Assembly: GCF_014646095.1 (NCBI RefSeq)
Contig: NZ_BMMU01000009.1
Location: forward strand, 62,001 to 126,000
Length of the DNA: 64,000 bases
Direction of reading: 5' to 3'
DNA from: Streptomyces lacrimifluminis
Lineage (GTDB): Bacteria > Actinomycetota > Actinomycetes > Streptomycetales > Streptomycetaceae
Positions within the stretch are counted from its first letter, which is position 1. The number at the start of each line of letters is the position of its first letter. Positions 18,709 to 27,066 of the stretch are shown one piece after another. A program made the translations under genes and the position numbers. The notes beneath the pieces are model-generated. The model ran no database searches and was not told the DNA's origin. It saw only the letters and a program-made list of their open reading frames with translations.

Positions 18709-19653
18709 GGTAACCGAGTTGGGCGCGGCTCTCGCTGCCGAGGGTGCTGGCGAGCTTGGCGATGTGGACGCGGGCGGTACGGATGTTCAAGCCGAGGCGG
18801 GTCGCTATGACGGCGTCGGTGTGGCCCTCGACGAGGAGGGCGGCGATGGCTTGCTGCCGGGGCGTGACGCCGTTGTCGGACGGGGGCTGAATGGCCTGGG
18901 GGTGCATCGGGGTGGCCAGGCGCCACAGGCGGTCCAAGGTCGTAACGAAGTGGTGCACGAGGACCGGGTGGCGGATCTCCAGCGCGAGGGAACGGTCCTT
19001 GCTGGCGGGGATGAAGGCCACGGTCCGGTCGATGACGATGAGGCGGTCGGTGACCTCGTCCAGGGAGCGGGCCTCGACATCGCCCCTCAGCTGTTCGTAG
19101 CGGGCGCGGACGGCGGGAGAGTGGCGGACAGCGTGTTGGTAAAGGGCGCGGATGCGGGCGCCCCGGTCGAGGACGGCCTGGTCGCGTGCCAGGATGGCCA
19201 GGGTCGGGGGCGGCCCACGTAGGGCTGGATCGTGAGTATTTCGCTGGAAGCGTCAGCCAAGGCTCGGGAAATGGCCAGGTTGATCCGGTCAAAGCCGCTG
19301 AGGACACTGATCATGGGTGTGTCGGCCGCTGTGTCCGGGACATCGATGCGCATGAGCGGCTCGAACGCTTCGGCCAGCAGCGACTCTTGTTGCCGCTTCC
19401 TGGCCGTGTCCTCCGCACTCTCCTGCAGAAGCCGGGAGAGGGCCACTGCGGGGGCCAGGGGACGCAGGTGGCGCGGGTTCTCGAGGTAGGGCCGAAGCAA
19501 GCCGAAGTCGATCAGGCAGGGAGCGTCGCTCGCCTCGTCGTCCGGCACGTGGCCCTCGCGCAGCGCGCGAACGTACAGGCTCATGCCTGCCTCGCACAGT
19601 TTCTCTGCCCCATGCGGGTGCCGTTCGGCCACGGGTGACTCCCTTGCGCTCAC
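18644..19653 (-). pseudogene. LuxR-type regulator, paralogue B, split by a one-base frameshift
   Basis: GTG 19653 overlaps the stop of paralogue C (GTGA), so the two were co-translated. The first frame runs through EILTIQPYVGRP and then loses homology. The second frame picks up at once with LAILARDQAVLDRGARIRAL and continues through IDRTVAFIPAS to an intact LuxR HTH (GLNIRTARVHIAKLASTLGS), ending at 18644. The break falls at the five-G run 19206-19210 (five C on the coding strand); one extra C would restore an uninterrupted protein of about 336 residues aligning with paralogue C. It is either a true pseudogene, a phase-variable homopolymer or a sequencing error. Confidence 0.8.
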
Positions 19654-20633
19654 TGTTCCTGGTCGAGAATCCCCGACTGCGCGATCAGGAACCCGAGCTG
19701 GGCGCGGCTGCCGCTGCCCAGCGAGGTGGCCAGTTTGGCGATGTGGGCGCGGCAGGTGCGGACGTTCATGCCGAGGCGCCGGGCGATGGCCTCGTCGACG
19801 TGGCCTTCGATGAGGAGCTTGGCGATGGAGTGCTGGACCGGGGTGATGCCGTTGGGGCCGACATCGTTCGGGATGTTTTCAGTCAGGGGGACCGCGCGCT
19901 GCCAGAGCTGCTCGAAGACCTTGCTGAGGTATATGACGAGTCCGGGGTGCCGGAGTTCGAGAGCGACACGCCGGTCGTCGCTCGCGGGGATGAAGGCGAC
20001 TGTGCGGTCGAAGATGATCAGGCGTTCGATGAGCTCTTCCAGCGTGCGGACCTGGATCTTGCCGTCGGATATGTGCTCGATGTAGGCCAGCGTGCTCTGG
20101 CTGTGCCGGGCGGTGTGCTGATAAAGGGTGCGCATTCTGACCCCGCGGTCGGTGAGTGGTCTGTCGCGCTCCAGGGCCTGCATCAGGGTGTCGGCGTGGC
20201 GGCCACCGCCGGGCTGGATGGTGAGCATCTCGGTATGGCACTCAGCGGTGGCATAGTCCAGCGCCGTATTGATCCGGTCGAAGCCTTCCAGCACGGTGAT
20301 GGCGTGGATACTCGCCTGGCTCTGGGTACTGATCGCGATGAACGGGTCGAAGGCATCGGTCAGCTCGACCGTATGCCGCCGGGTCTCCTGGATCTCGCGC
20401 TCCAGTGGATGCAGTCGCTGCGCGAGGGCGACGGCCGGCGGGACCGGACGCAGCCAGTTCGCGTCATCCGGATCAGGATGGAGGAGCGCGAACTCAAGCA
20501 GGCACGGAGCGGGCTCCACCTCTCCGCGGCTGATTTTTCCTGAGCGCAGAGCACTGGCGTAGATCCGCGTCCCTTCGTCGCACAACTCAGTGACGGCGTG
20601 GGGATGTGCCGGTTTAGTATCTCTTGTTGCCAT
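19650..20633 (-). CDS. LuxR-type regulator, paralogue C
   Basis: 327 aa; the ATG follows GGAG by 4 bases. N-terminal segment: PHAVTELCDEGTRIYASALR and CLLEFALLHPDPDDANWL. TrmB/phospholipase-D-like middle: TEMLTIQPGGGRHADTL, RGVRMRTLYQHTARH, LEELIERLIIFDRTVAFIPA. LuxR HTH at about 258-322: VQHSIAKLLIEGHVDEAIAR and GMNVRTCRAHIAKLATSLGS. There is no receiver domain, so it is probably ligand-sensing rather than phospho-controlled. It is divergent from the DSGWDS peptide gene across 131 bases, so they may share an operator. The GC content looks lower than in neighbouring core genes. Confidence 0.88.
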   Translation of the reverse strand: MATRDTKPAHPHAVTELCDEGTRIYASALRSGKISRGEVEPAPCLLEFALLHPDPDDANWLRPVPPAVALAQRLHPLEREIQETRRHTVELTDAFDPFIAISTQSQASIHAITVLEGFDRINTALDYATAECHTEMLTIQPGGGRHADTLMQALERDRPLTDRGVRMRTLYQHTARHSQSTLAYIEHISDGKIQVRTLEELIERLIIFDRTVAFIPASDDRRVALELRHPGLVIYLSKVFEQLWQRAVPLTENIPNDVGPNGITPVQHSIAKLLIEGHVDEAIARRLGMNVRTCRAHIAKLATSLGSGSRAQLGFLIAQSGILDQEQ

Positions 20634-20764
20634 TTCTCCACCCCCCAGGGTCCTGAACGTGCAGGAACATGATGCATCGCTCCTGTGGCATTGACGTGCC
20701 TGAATGAGCCATCGTCTTGTTGCGACGGGGGAGAAGATTCGATCGAGTAAGGACGAAGCCGACT

Positions 20765-20962
20765 ATGCGCGTGAGATTGCTTGGTTCAGTACTTGCCACC
20801 GTCTTCTCCGTCGCAGTCGCTGTTGGCGTTCTTGGGGGTTCGGGGCTGGCTGATCCGGCGGTCCCTCCGCCTGACAGTGGCTGGGACTCCGTACAGGCCG
20901 CAGATCCGGTGTTTCCGGCTGACAGTGGCTGGGACTCCGCTCCGGTGGATGTGGACGTATGA
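20765..20962 (+). CDS. Small exported peptide with two DSGWDS repeats
   Basis: 65 aa from ATG 20765, with AAGGA 11 bases upstream; a TTG at 20717 would add 16 basic residues. Residues 1-~30 are a signal-peptide-like leader (MRVRLLGSVLATVFSVAV, then a Gly-rich end GGSGLADP). The remaining ~35 residues contain DSGWDS twice in a 16-residue period (PPDSGWDSVQAADPVF, then PADSGWDSAPVDVDV). The repeat is also a near-perfect DNA repeat. There is no Cys or Lys in the mature part. The stop overlaps the next start (ATGA). I do not recognise a family; the layout suggests an exported signalling peptide precursor or a modified-peptide precursor. Confidence 0.7.
   Translation: MRVRLLGSVLATVFSVAVAVGVLGGSGLADPAVPPPDSGWDSVQAADPVFPADSGWDSAPVDVDV
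20871..20939 (+). repeat. Direct repeat encoding DSGWDS
   Basis: Two identical 21-base copies, 20871-20891 and 20919-20939, at a 48-base (16-codon) period inside the peptide gene. The core is GACAGTGGCTGGGACTCCG. Confidence 0.9.
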
Positions 20963-21312
20963 CCACCCCCCCGGATGATCGTTCTTTCCGTCGAGAAATG
21001 GCGTCAGCCTACCGCTCCGGCTGGCACTTCATCGATCTGGTCACCGCCATCCCCCACAGCGGTGACTCGCTGATGGTGACCGTGTTCGGAGAGCCGGTCG
21101 TCGTGACGCGGGACGACGAAGAGGATGTAAGGGCATACCGGTGTCTGCGGCGGCCTCGGGGGGCGCCGCAGCCCGTACGGTGTGCGATTCGGTACGGAAT
21201 GATCTTTGTGAACCTGGACCAGCGCGACCACCGGCTGGACCACCCCGACATCCCGGATGTCCCCGACATCCAGGACGTGCAGACCATCTCAGCCACCCCC
21301 CGCAGTGCCTGA
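20959..21312 (+). CDS. Abridged Rieske-oxygenase-like protein lacking cluster histidines
   Basis: 117 aa. ATG 20959 overlaps the stop of the peptide gene by 4 bases. Residues ~18-60 read like the N-terminus of Rieske non-haem oxygenases (SGWHFIDLVTAIP, VTVFGEPVVVTRDDE, VRAYRCL). The [2Fe-2S] ligands should be CxH and CxxH; here they read CLR and CAIR, so both His are gone. The sequence then jumps to GMIFVNLD, normally found after the Rieske domain, as if the rest had been deleted. The tail is Asp/Pro-rich (HPDIPDVPDIQDV). It is probably not redox active. Its coupling to the DSGWDS gene suggests a role as binding partner or processing aid. A strong terminator follows. Confidence 0.6.
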   Translation: MTTPPDDRSFRREMASAYRSGWHFIDLVTAIPHSGDSLMVTVFGEPVVVTRDDEEDVRAYRCLRRPRGAPQPVRCAIRYGMIFVNLDQRDHRLDHPDIPDVPDIQDVQTISATPRSA

Positions 21313-21354
21313 CGCGATTCCCCCGTCGCAGTAGATCGCTCAGGTGCTTCCCCC

Positions 21355-21399
21355 CAGTAGCGGCGTCACCGTGACCTGAACACGGTGACGCCGCTGCTG
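21355..21399 (+). terminator. Terminator of the peptide/Rieske-like operon
   Basis: A 19-bp stem with one G-U pair (21355-21373 with 21381-21399), followed by TTTCT. It lies 43 bases past the stop. Confidence 0.85.
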
Positions 21400-21492
21400 T
21401 TTCTGGCGAAATATTGTGGTTCGAGTGCATTCTGAGATGGGTGCGGCGCTCGCTCGCTTGGCTGAAAGCAGCCGCTCGCCGTCTCCTTCTTC

Positions 21493-21526
21493 ACCGCCCG
21501 TCCGTCATGGAGGAGGGGCGGTTTTT
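21493..21526 (+). terminator. Second intrinsic terminator with U-tract, before clpB
   Basis: ACCGCCC (21493-21499) pairs with GGGCGGT (21516-21522) and runs into five T. Between the two terminators (21400-21492) no gene is recognisable. It may insulate clpB or end a short transcript. Confidence 0.6.
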
Positions 21527-21552
21527 GGTCTGCCCTGCCGCCCCGTTCCTGC

Positions 21553-21573
21553 CTTGAGTGGAATAGACTCAAC
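21553..21573 (+). promoter_or_regulatory. HAIR element (HspR operator) of clpB
   Basis: CTTGAGT-N7-ACTCAAC matches the HspR consensus at 13 of 14 positions, 60 bases upstream of the clpB start. A TACGTT at 21580-21585 may be the -10. Confidence 0.9.
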
Positions 21574-21632
21574 TTTGTGTACGTTGGCCGTGTCAGTTGT
21601 CACGACCGGGACAGGGAAGGGAGACAGCGACC

Positions 21633-24254
21633 GTGGACGCCGAGCTGACCAACAGGAGCAGGGACGCGATCAACGCGGCCACCGGCAGGGCCGTGTCCGG
21701 GGGGCACGCGGACCTGACCCCCGCGCACCTGCTGCTGGCGTTGCTCGCGGGGGAGGACAACGAGAACATCACCGACCTGCTGGCCGCCGCCGACGCCGAC
21801 CAGGCGGCCGTACGCGCGGGCGCCGAGCGCGTCCTCGCGAGCCTGCCCAGCGTGACCGGCTCGACCGTCGCACCCCCGCAGCCCAACCGGGAGCTTCTTT
21901 CGGTCATCGCCGACGCGGCCGAACGGGCGAAGGAGCTCGGCGACGAGTACCTCTCCACCGAGCACCTCCTCATCGGCATCGCCGCGAAGGGCGGCCCCGC
22001 CGGGGACGTACTCTCCCAGCAGGGCGCCGGCGCGAAGAAGCTGCTGGACGCGTTCCAGAAGAGCAGGGGAGGGCGTCGCGTGACCACAGCCGACCCCGAG
22101 GGTCAGTACAAGGCCCTGGAGAAGTTCGGTACGGATTTCACGGCCGCCGCCCGGGAGGGCAAGCTCGACCCGGTCATCGGCCGTGACCAGGAGATCCGCC
22201 GGGTCGTCCAGGTGCTCAGCCGTCGTACGAAGAACAATCCCGTCCTCATCGGTGAACCCGGCGTCGGCAAGACGGCCGTCGTCGAGGGCCTCGCCCAGCG
22301 CATCGTCAAGGGCGACGTACCGGAGTCCCTGAAGAACAAGCGGCTGGTGTCCCTGGACCTGGGCGCGATGGTCGCCGGGGCGAAATACCGGGGCGAGTTC
22401 GAGGAGCGGCTGAAGACGGTCCTCGCGGAGATCAAGGGTTCCGACGGCCAGATCATCACCTTCATCGACGAACTCCACACGGTCGTCGGCGCGGGCGCCG
22501 GCGGCGACTCCTCGATGGACGCCGGCAACATGCTGAAGCCGATGCTGGCGCGCGGCGAACTGCGCATGGTCGGCGCGACGACCCTCGACGAGTACCGCGA
22601 GCGGATCGAGAAGGACCCCGCCCTGGAGCGCCGCTTCCAGCAGGTCCTGGTCGCGGAACCCTCCGTCGAGGACACGATCGCGATCCTGCGCGGACTCAAG
22701 GGCCGGTACGAGGCCCACCACAAGGTCGTCATCGCCGACAGCGCGCTGGTCGCGGCGGCGACCCTCTCCGACCGTTACATCACCTCCCGTTTCCTCCCCG
22801 ACAAGGCGATCGACCTGGTCGACGAGGCGGCGTCGAGGCTGCGGATGGAGATCGACAGTTCCCCTCTCGAAATCGACGAACTCCAGCGCGCCGTGGACCG
22901 GTTGAAGATGGAGGAACTCGCGCTGGAGAAGGAGACCGACCCGGCCTCGCGCGAGCGTCTGGAGCGGCTGCGCCGTGATCTCGCCGACAAGGAGGAGGAG
23001 TTGCGCGGTCTGACGGCCCGTTGGGAGAAGGAGAAGCAGTCCCTCAACCGGGTCGGCGAGCTGAAGGAGAAGCTCGACGAACTTCGCGGCCAGGCCGAAC
23101 GGGCCCAGCGCGACGGCGACTTCGACACCGCCTCCAAGCTCCTCTACGGCGAGATTCCCGCCCTGGAAAGGGACTTGGAGGCAGCCTCCGAAGCCGAGGT
23201 GGAGGCCTCCAGGGACACCATGGTCAAGGAGGAGGTCGGCCCCGACGACATCGCGGACGTGGTCGGCGCCTGGACCGGCATCCCCGCCGGCCGTCTCCTG
23301 CAGGGCGAGACCCAGAAACTCCTGCGCATGGAGGAGGAGTTGGGCCGCCGTCTGATCGGCCAGTCCGAGGCGGTCCAGGCGGTGTCGGACGCGGTACGGC
23401 GGACCAGGGCCGGTATCGCGGACCCCGACCGCCCGACCGGCTCCTTCCTCTTCCTCGGCCCGACGGGCGTCGGCAAGACCGAGCTCGCGAAGGCGCTGGC
23501 CGACTTCCTCTTCGACGACGAGCGGGCGATGGTCCGCATCGACATGTCGGAGTACGGAGAGAAGCACAGCGTCGCCCGCCTCGTCGGCGCCCCGCCCGGC
23601 TACGTCGGCTACGAGGAGGGCGGTCAGCTGACGGAAGCGGTGCGGCGGCGCCCGTACAGCGTGGTGCTCCTGGACGAGGTCGAGAAGGCCCACCCGGAGG
23701 TCTTCGACGTCCTCCTCCAGGTCCTGGACGACGGCCGGCTCACGGACGGCCAGGGCCGGACCGTCGACTTCCGCAACGCGATCCTCATCCTGACGTCGAA
23801 CCTCGGCAGCCAGTACCTGGTCGAGCCGCTGACATCCGCGGAGGTGAAGAAGCAGCAGGTGCTGGAGGTGGTCCGCGCCTCCTTCAAACCGGAGTTCCTG
23901 AACCGCCTGGACGACATGGTCGTCTTCTCCGCGCTGAACGGGCAGGAGCTGGAGCGCATCGCGGGCCTCCAGATCGGCCGCCTCGCCAAGCGCCTGGCCG
24001 AGCGCCGTCTGACCCTGGACGTCACCCCGGCCGCCCTGGCCTGGCTGGCCGCCGAGGGCAACGACCCGGCGTACGGCGCCCGGCCCCTGCGCCGCCTCAT
24101 CCAGACGGCGATCGGCGACCGCCTCGCCAAGGAGATCCTGGCGGGCGAGGTCAAGGACGGCGACACGGTACGGGTGGACGCGTTCGGGGAGGGCCTGATC
24201 GTCGGGCCGGCGGCCGGCGATACGAGCACCGGGGCGGGCGAAAAAACGCTCTGA
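21633..24254 (+). CDS. clpB: Disaggregase ClpB (Hsp100)
   Basis: 873 aa from GTG 21633, preceded by AAGGGAG; the longer TTG start at 21597 has none. Clp N-domain at about 1-140 ([20 protein letters not shown]). First AAA+ module with [13 protein letters not shown] and TFIDELH. The coiled-coil M domain (about 395-515) marks ClpB rather than ClpC. Second AAA+ module with [13 protein letters not shown] and [10 protein letters not shown]. No IGF/IGL ClpP-binding loop is expected in this class and none is seen. It resolubilises protein aggregates with DnaK. HspR control is indicated by the HAIR element. Confidence 0.98.
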   Translation: MDAELTNRSRDAINAATGRAVSGGHADLTPAHLLLALLAGEDNENITDLLAAADADQAAVRAGAERVLASLPSVTGSTVAPPQPNRELLSVIADAAERAKELGDEYLSTEHLLIGIAAKGGPAGDVLSQQGAGAKKLLDAFQKSRGGRRVTTADPEGQYKALEKFGTDFTAAAREGKLDPVIGRDQEIRRVVQVLSRRTKNNPVLIGEPGVGKTAVVEGLAQRIVKGDVPESLKNKRLVSLDLGAMVAGAKYRGEFEERLKTVLAEIKGSDGQIITFIDELHTVVGAGAGGDSSMDAGNMLKPMLARGELRMVGATTLDEYRERIEKDPALERRFQQVLVAEPSVEDTIAILRGLKGRYEAHHKVVIADSALVAAATLSDRYITSRFLPDKAIDLVDEAASRLRMEIDSSPLEIDELQRAVDRLKMEELALEKETDPASRERLERLRRDLADKEEELRGLTARWEKEKQSLNRVGELKEKLDELRGQAERAQRDGDFDTASKLLYGEIPALERDLEAASEAEVEASRDTMVKEEVGPDDIADVVGAWTGIPAGRLLQGETQKLLRMEEELGRRLIGQSEAVQAVSDAVRRTRAGIADPDRPTGSFLFLGPTGVGKTELAKALADFLFDDERAMVRIDMSEYGEKHSVARLVGAPPGYVGYEEGGQLTEAVRRRPYSVVLLDEVEKAHPEVFDVLLQVLDDGRLTDGQGRTVDFRNAILILTSNLGSQYLVEPLTSAEVKKQQVLEVVRASFKPEFLNRLDDMVVFSALNGQELERIAGLQIGRLAKRLAERRLTLDVTPAALAWLAAEGNDPAYGARPLRRLIQTAIGDRLAKEILAGEVKDGDTVRVDAFGEGLIVGPAAGDTSTGAGEKTL

Positions 24255-24356
24255 GCTGAATTACGCCAACCATCGGTGAACCGTCGGGGGCGGGGGTTGC
24301 CACGCCCCGCCCCGCATGGGAGAGGATGGCGGGATCCGTACGAAGGGAAATTCACG

Positions 24357-24887
24357 GTGACCATCGACCCGTCCTCGATTCCGAACTTCGGGGGCCAGCC
24401 CGAGCCGCAGCAGCAAGGACCGGCAGGCCCCGTCGTCCCGGACCAGGACCTTGTGAAGCAGCTCCTGGAACAGATGGAGCTGAAGTACGTCGTCGACGAC
24501 GAGGGTGACCTCGCGGCGCCGTGGGAGCAGTTCCGTACGTACTTCATGTTCCGTGGCGAGGGTGACCAGCAGGTCTTCTCGGTGCGGACGTTCTACGACC
24601 GGTCCCACCCGATCGAGGAGAAGCCCGCGCTTCTCGAGTCGATCGACGACTGGAACCGGCGGACCCTGTGGCCCAAGGTGTACAGCCACACGCACGACGA
24701 CGGCACCGTTCGCCTCATCGGCGAGGCGCAGATGCTGATCGGGACGGGCGTCAGCCTGGAGCACTTCGTGTCCTCGACGGTGAGCTGGGTGCGCGCCGCG
24801 ATCGAGTTCGACAAGTGGCTCGTCGAGCAGCTCGGCCTGGAGCCGGACGCCGAAGAGGCGGAGAAGCCTGGGGACGACGAGGCGTAG
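24357..24887 (+). CDS. YbjN domain protein
   Basis: 176 aa from GTG 24357, with GAAGGGA upstream; the open frame extends further but without support. An N-terminal Gln/Pro-rich stretch is followed by a YbjN-type fold (LVKQLLEQMELKYVVDDEGD, FRTYFMFRGEGDQQVFSV, WNRRTLWPKVYSHTHDDG, VSLEHFVSSTVSWVRAAIEF). The family resembles type III secretion chaperones structurally; its function is unsettled. The C-terminus is acidic. Its own terminator follows at 24926-24950. Confidence 0.85.
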   Translation: MTIDPSSIPNFGGQPEPQQQGPAGPVVPDQDLVKQLLEQMELKYVVDDEGDLAAPWEQFRTYFMFRGEGDQQVFSVRTFYDRSHPIEEKPALLESIDDWNRRTLWPKVYSHTHDDGTVRLIGEAQMLIGTGVSLEHFVSSTVSWVRAAIEFDKWLVEQLGLEPDAEEAEKPGDDEA

Positions 24888-24925
24888 TCCTGCCCGCACG
24901 TCTGTCTGTACGCCTGTGTATGGAG

Positions 24926-24950
24926 GAGCCCGGCCGGGGAGGCCGGGCTC
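24926..24950 (+). terminator. Terminator between convergent YbjN and aminotransferase genes
   Basis: A 10-bp perfect GC stem (24926-24935 with 24941-24950), loop 5; it may serve both directions. Confidence 0.7.
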
Positions 24951-25006
24951 TCGCCGTTTCCGGGCCAGGTAGGAGGGTTACGGATACGTGCCCGTACCCC
25001 GCGACA

Positions 25007-26233
25007 TCACCGGCCTGCCCCGTGCGCCACCGTCCGCTGGCTCCCCAGTGACTTGAGCCGGGCCGCGGCTTCCTCCAGTACCGACGTCCGCTTGCAGAAG
25101 GCGAACCGTACGAAGGGGGCGCCCTCCTCGCGGTGGTCGTAGAAGACCGCGTTCGGGATGGCGACCACACCGGCCCGTTCCGGCAGGGCGCGGCAGAAGG
25201 CGAAGCCGTCGCCGCCTTCGGACAGCACAGCGCCGAGGGGGCGGATGTCGGTGGTGACGAAGTACGTGCCCGAGGGCCGGAACACCTTGAAGCCCGCCTC
25301 CGTGAGGCCGGCCGACAAGAGGTCCCGCTTGACCCTCATGTCCTCGCGGAACGCCTCGAAGTACGTGTCCGGGAGGCTCAGTGCCTCCGCCACCGCGTAC
25401 TGGAACGGGCCGGACGCCACGTAGGTCAGGAACTGCTTCGCCGAACGGACGGCCGTGACCAGGTCCGGCGTAGATGTGACCCAGCCCACTTTCCAACCGG
25501 TGAACGAAAACGTCTTCCCGGCGCTCCCGATAGAGACCGTCCGTTCGCGCATCCCCGGGAAGGAGGCCAGCGGCAGATGTTCGGCGTCGTCGAAGACCAG
25601 GTGCTCGTACACCTCGTCGGTGACCACCAGCAGGTCGCGCTCCACGGCGAGCCGTGCGACGGCGGTCAGCTCCTCCCGGGTCAGGACCGTGCCGGTCGGG
25701 TTGTGCGGGGTGTTGACCAGGAGGAGACGGGTGCGGGGTGTCACCGCCGCCCGCAGCTCCTCCAGGTCCAGGCGGAACGAGCCTTCGTGCGGGCGCAGTG
25801 TGACCGGTACGCGCGTGCCGCCCGCCATCGCGATGCACGCCGCGTAGGAGTCGTAGTAGGGCTCCAGGGCGATCACCTCGTCGCCGGGCTCCACCAGGGC
25901 CAGCAGGGTCGCCGCGATGGCCTCGGTCGCGCCCGCCGTCACCAGGACCTCGCGGTCGGGGTCGTACGACAGCCCGTACCGGCGCTCCTGGTGCGCGGCG
26001 ATCGCCGTACGCAGCTCGGGGACGCCCGGACCCGGCGGGTACTGGTTGCCGCGGCCGTCGCGCAGCGCCCGTACGGCGGCCTCGCGGATCGCCTCGGGGC
26101 CGTCGGTGTCCGGGAAACCCTGGCCGAGGTTGATCGAGCCGGTGGCGACGGCGAGCGCCGACATCTCGGCGAAGATCGTCGTCCCGAACTCGGCGAGCCG
26201 GCGGTTGAGGAAGGGGCGTGCGCTGCTGGTCAT
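25007..26233 (-). CDS. Class I/II PLP-dependent aminotransferase (fold type I)
   Basis: 408 aa from ATG 26233, with AGGA 8 bases upstream; ATG 26242 is also in frame. NLGQGFPD at the N-terminus, VLVTAGATEAIAATLLALV for cofactor binding, NTPHNPTGTVL with the Asn and Pro of the family, DEVYEHLVF, the Schiff-base lysine in SIGSAGKTFSFTGWKVGW, and FVRFAFCKR near the end with the carboxylate-binding Arg. It matches the kynurenine/methionine/DapC-like subgroup; the exact substrate cannot be fixed. A kynurenine-pathway operon lies 9 kb away but no direct link is seen. Monocistronic. Confidence 0.88.
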   Translation of the reverse strand: MTSSARPFLNRRLAEFGTTIFAEMSALAVATGSINLGQGFPDTDGPEAIREAAVRALRDGRGNQYPPGPGVPELRTAIAAHQERRYGLSYDPDREVLVTAGATEAIAATLLALVEPGDEVIALEPYYDSYAACIAMAGGTRVPVTLRPHEGSFRLDLEELRAAVTPRTRLLLVNTPHNPTGTVLTREELTAVARLAVERDLLVVTDEVYEHLVFDDAEHLPLASFPGMRERTVSIGSAGKTFSFTGWKVGWVTSTPDLVTAVRSAKQFLTYVASGPFQYAVAEALSLPDTYFEAFREDMRVKRDLLSAGLTEAGFKVFRPSGTYFVTTDIRPLGAVLSEGGDGFAFCRALPERAGVVAIPNAVFYDHREEGAPFVRFAFCKRTSVLEEAAARLKSLGSQRTVAHGAGR

Positions 26234-26371
26234 GGTCGTCATCCTGCGCCGAAGCTCTGGACTTCCTCAACTCTGCTTTGGCAGGTGAGACAGGCGGGCA
26301 TCCCCTCGTCACGCAAGACGGCGAGGTGCCCACGGGGGGCCGCCTCGGGGGAACGAAAGGAGGGTGACGTC

Positions 26372-26650
26372 ATGGTCGTAGCCATCATCGCCCTTGTCAT
26401 TCTGGCGGTCCTGTTCATCCCGGTGATTGTTGTGGTCTCGGCGGTCCGGGCTTCCCGGGGAAGCCGGCGGCGGGGGAGCCGGGGACGCGACAGCTGGTGG
26501 GCCGGGGGAACGGCGGGGGCCGGCAGTGCCGGTGACTCCGGGAGCAGCTCGTCGTGCGGTTCGAGTTCCTCCTGCGGAGGCAGCTCGTCCTGTGGCGGCG
26601 GATCGTCCTGCGGTGGGGGAGGCGGGGGCGGATGCGGTGGAGGCAGCTGA
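26372..26650 (+). CDS. Small membrane protein with Cys/Gly/Ser-repeat tail
   Basis: 92 aa from ATG 26372 with an excellent AAAGGAGG ribosome site. A single N-terminal membrane helix (residues 2-25, VVAIIALVILAVLFIPVIVV) is followed by a basic stretch (RGSRRRGSRGRD) and then a tail with six regularly spaced cysteines in Ser/Gly repeats (SSCGSSSSCGGSSSCGGGSS). The topology suggests a helix anchor with the basic part inside. Tails of this kind occur in other actinobacterial membrane proteins; I know no function. Metal or heme binding, or a thiol-rich surface, is possible. Confidence 0.75.
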   Translation: MVVAIIALVILAVLFIPVIVVVSAVRASRGSRRRGSRGRDSWWAGGTAGAGSAGDSGSSSSCGSSSSCGGSSSCGGGSSCGGGGGGGCGGGS

Positions 26651-26703
26651 CACGGGGCAGCTGAGCTCCGGAAGGGGGAACCGTATCCGGACCGCGGGGT
26701 GAG

Positions 26704-26745
26704 CGCCCGCCGGGACGACGTGCGTACACGTCGCCCCGGCGGGCG
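26704..26745 (+). terminator. Terminator after the Cys-rich protein gene
   Basis: An 11-bp outer stem (26704-26714 with 26735-26745) with an inner ACGTG/CACGT pairing, giving a long composite hairpin. Confidence 0.75.
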
Positions 26746-27066
26746 TTCGTACGCCCGCTCACGGGCTTCCTTCGCACGCTCGGGCGTACGCCACGGTTGA
26801 ACAATTGAGCTGTGAAGCCCCCTGAGGGATGGAAACCCCACGAAGTTGGGTAAAAACGCTGTGGCGGCGCCACCGTTCATGATTCCCTCTACATCACCAA
26901 CACAGCCCCTCGGACGTCCCCTGCCCCTGGACGTTCCTCATGACTGGGCTGATCTCCCGGCGTCGACCCGTGTCGACCGGAGCGCGCCGGACCCCCACCT
27001 CGCTTGTCCACACCTTGCTTGCCCAGACCTCCCCCCCTCCCCTTTGCGTGCTAGCGGAGCCGATCC
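26746..27066. other. Intergenic region upstream of DUF2617, no firm gene
   Basis: 321 bases. A plus-strand frame from about 26876 (codons MIPSTSPTQPLGRPLPLDV) is open into the next gene but shows no family, and its third-position pattern is weak. The ribosome site and promoter for the DUF2617 gene must lie at the 3' end. Nothing else is recognisable. Confidence 0.4.

Noticed and set aside
20959-21312. A genuine Rieske ferredoxin or oxygenase
   Set aside because: Both histidine ligands are Arg and the catalytic domain is absent.
26876-27066. A small coding frame ahead of the DUF2617 gene
   Set aside because: There is no ribosome site, weak codon bias and no recognisable family, so it is left as intergenic.
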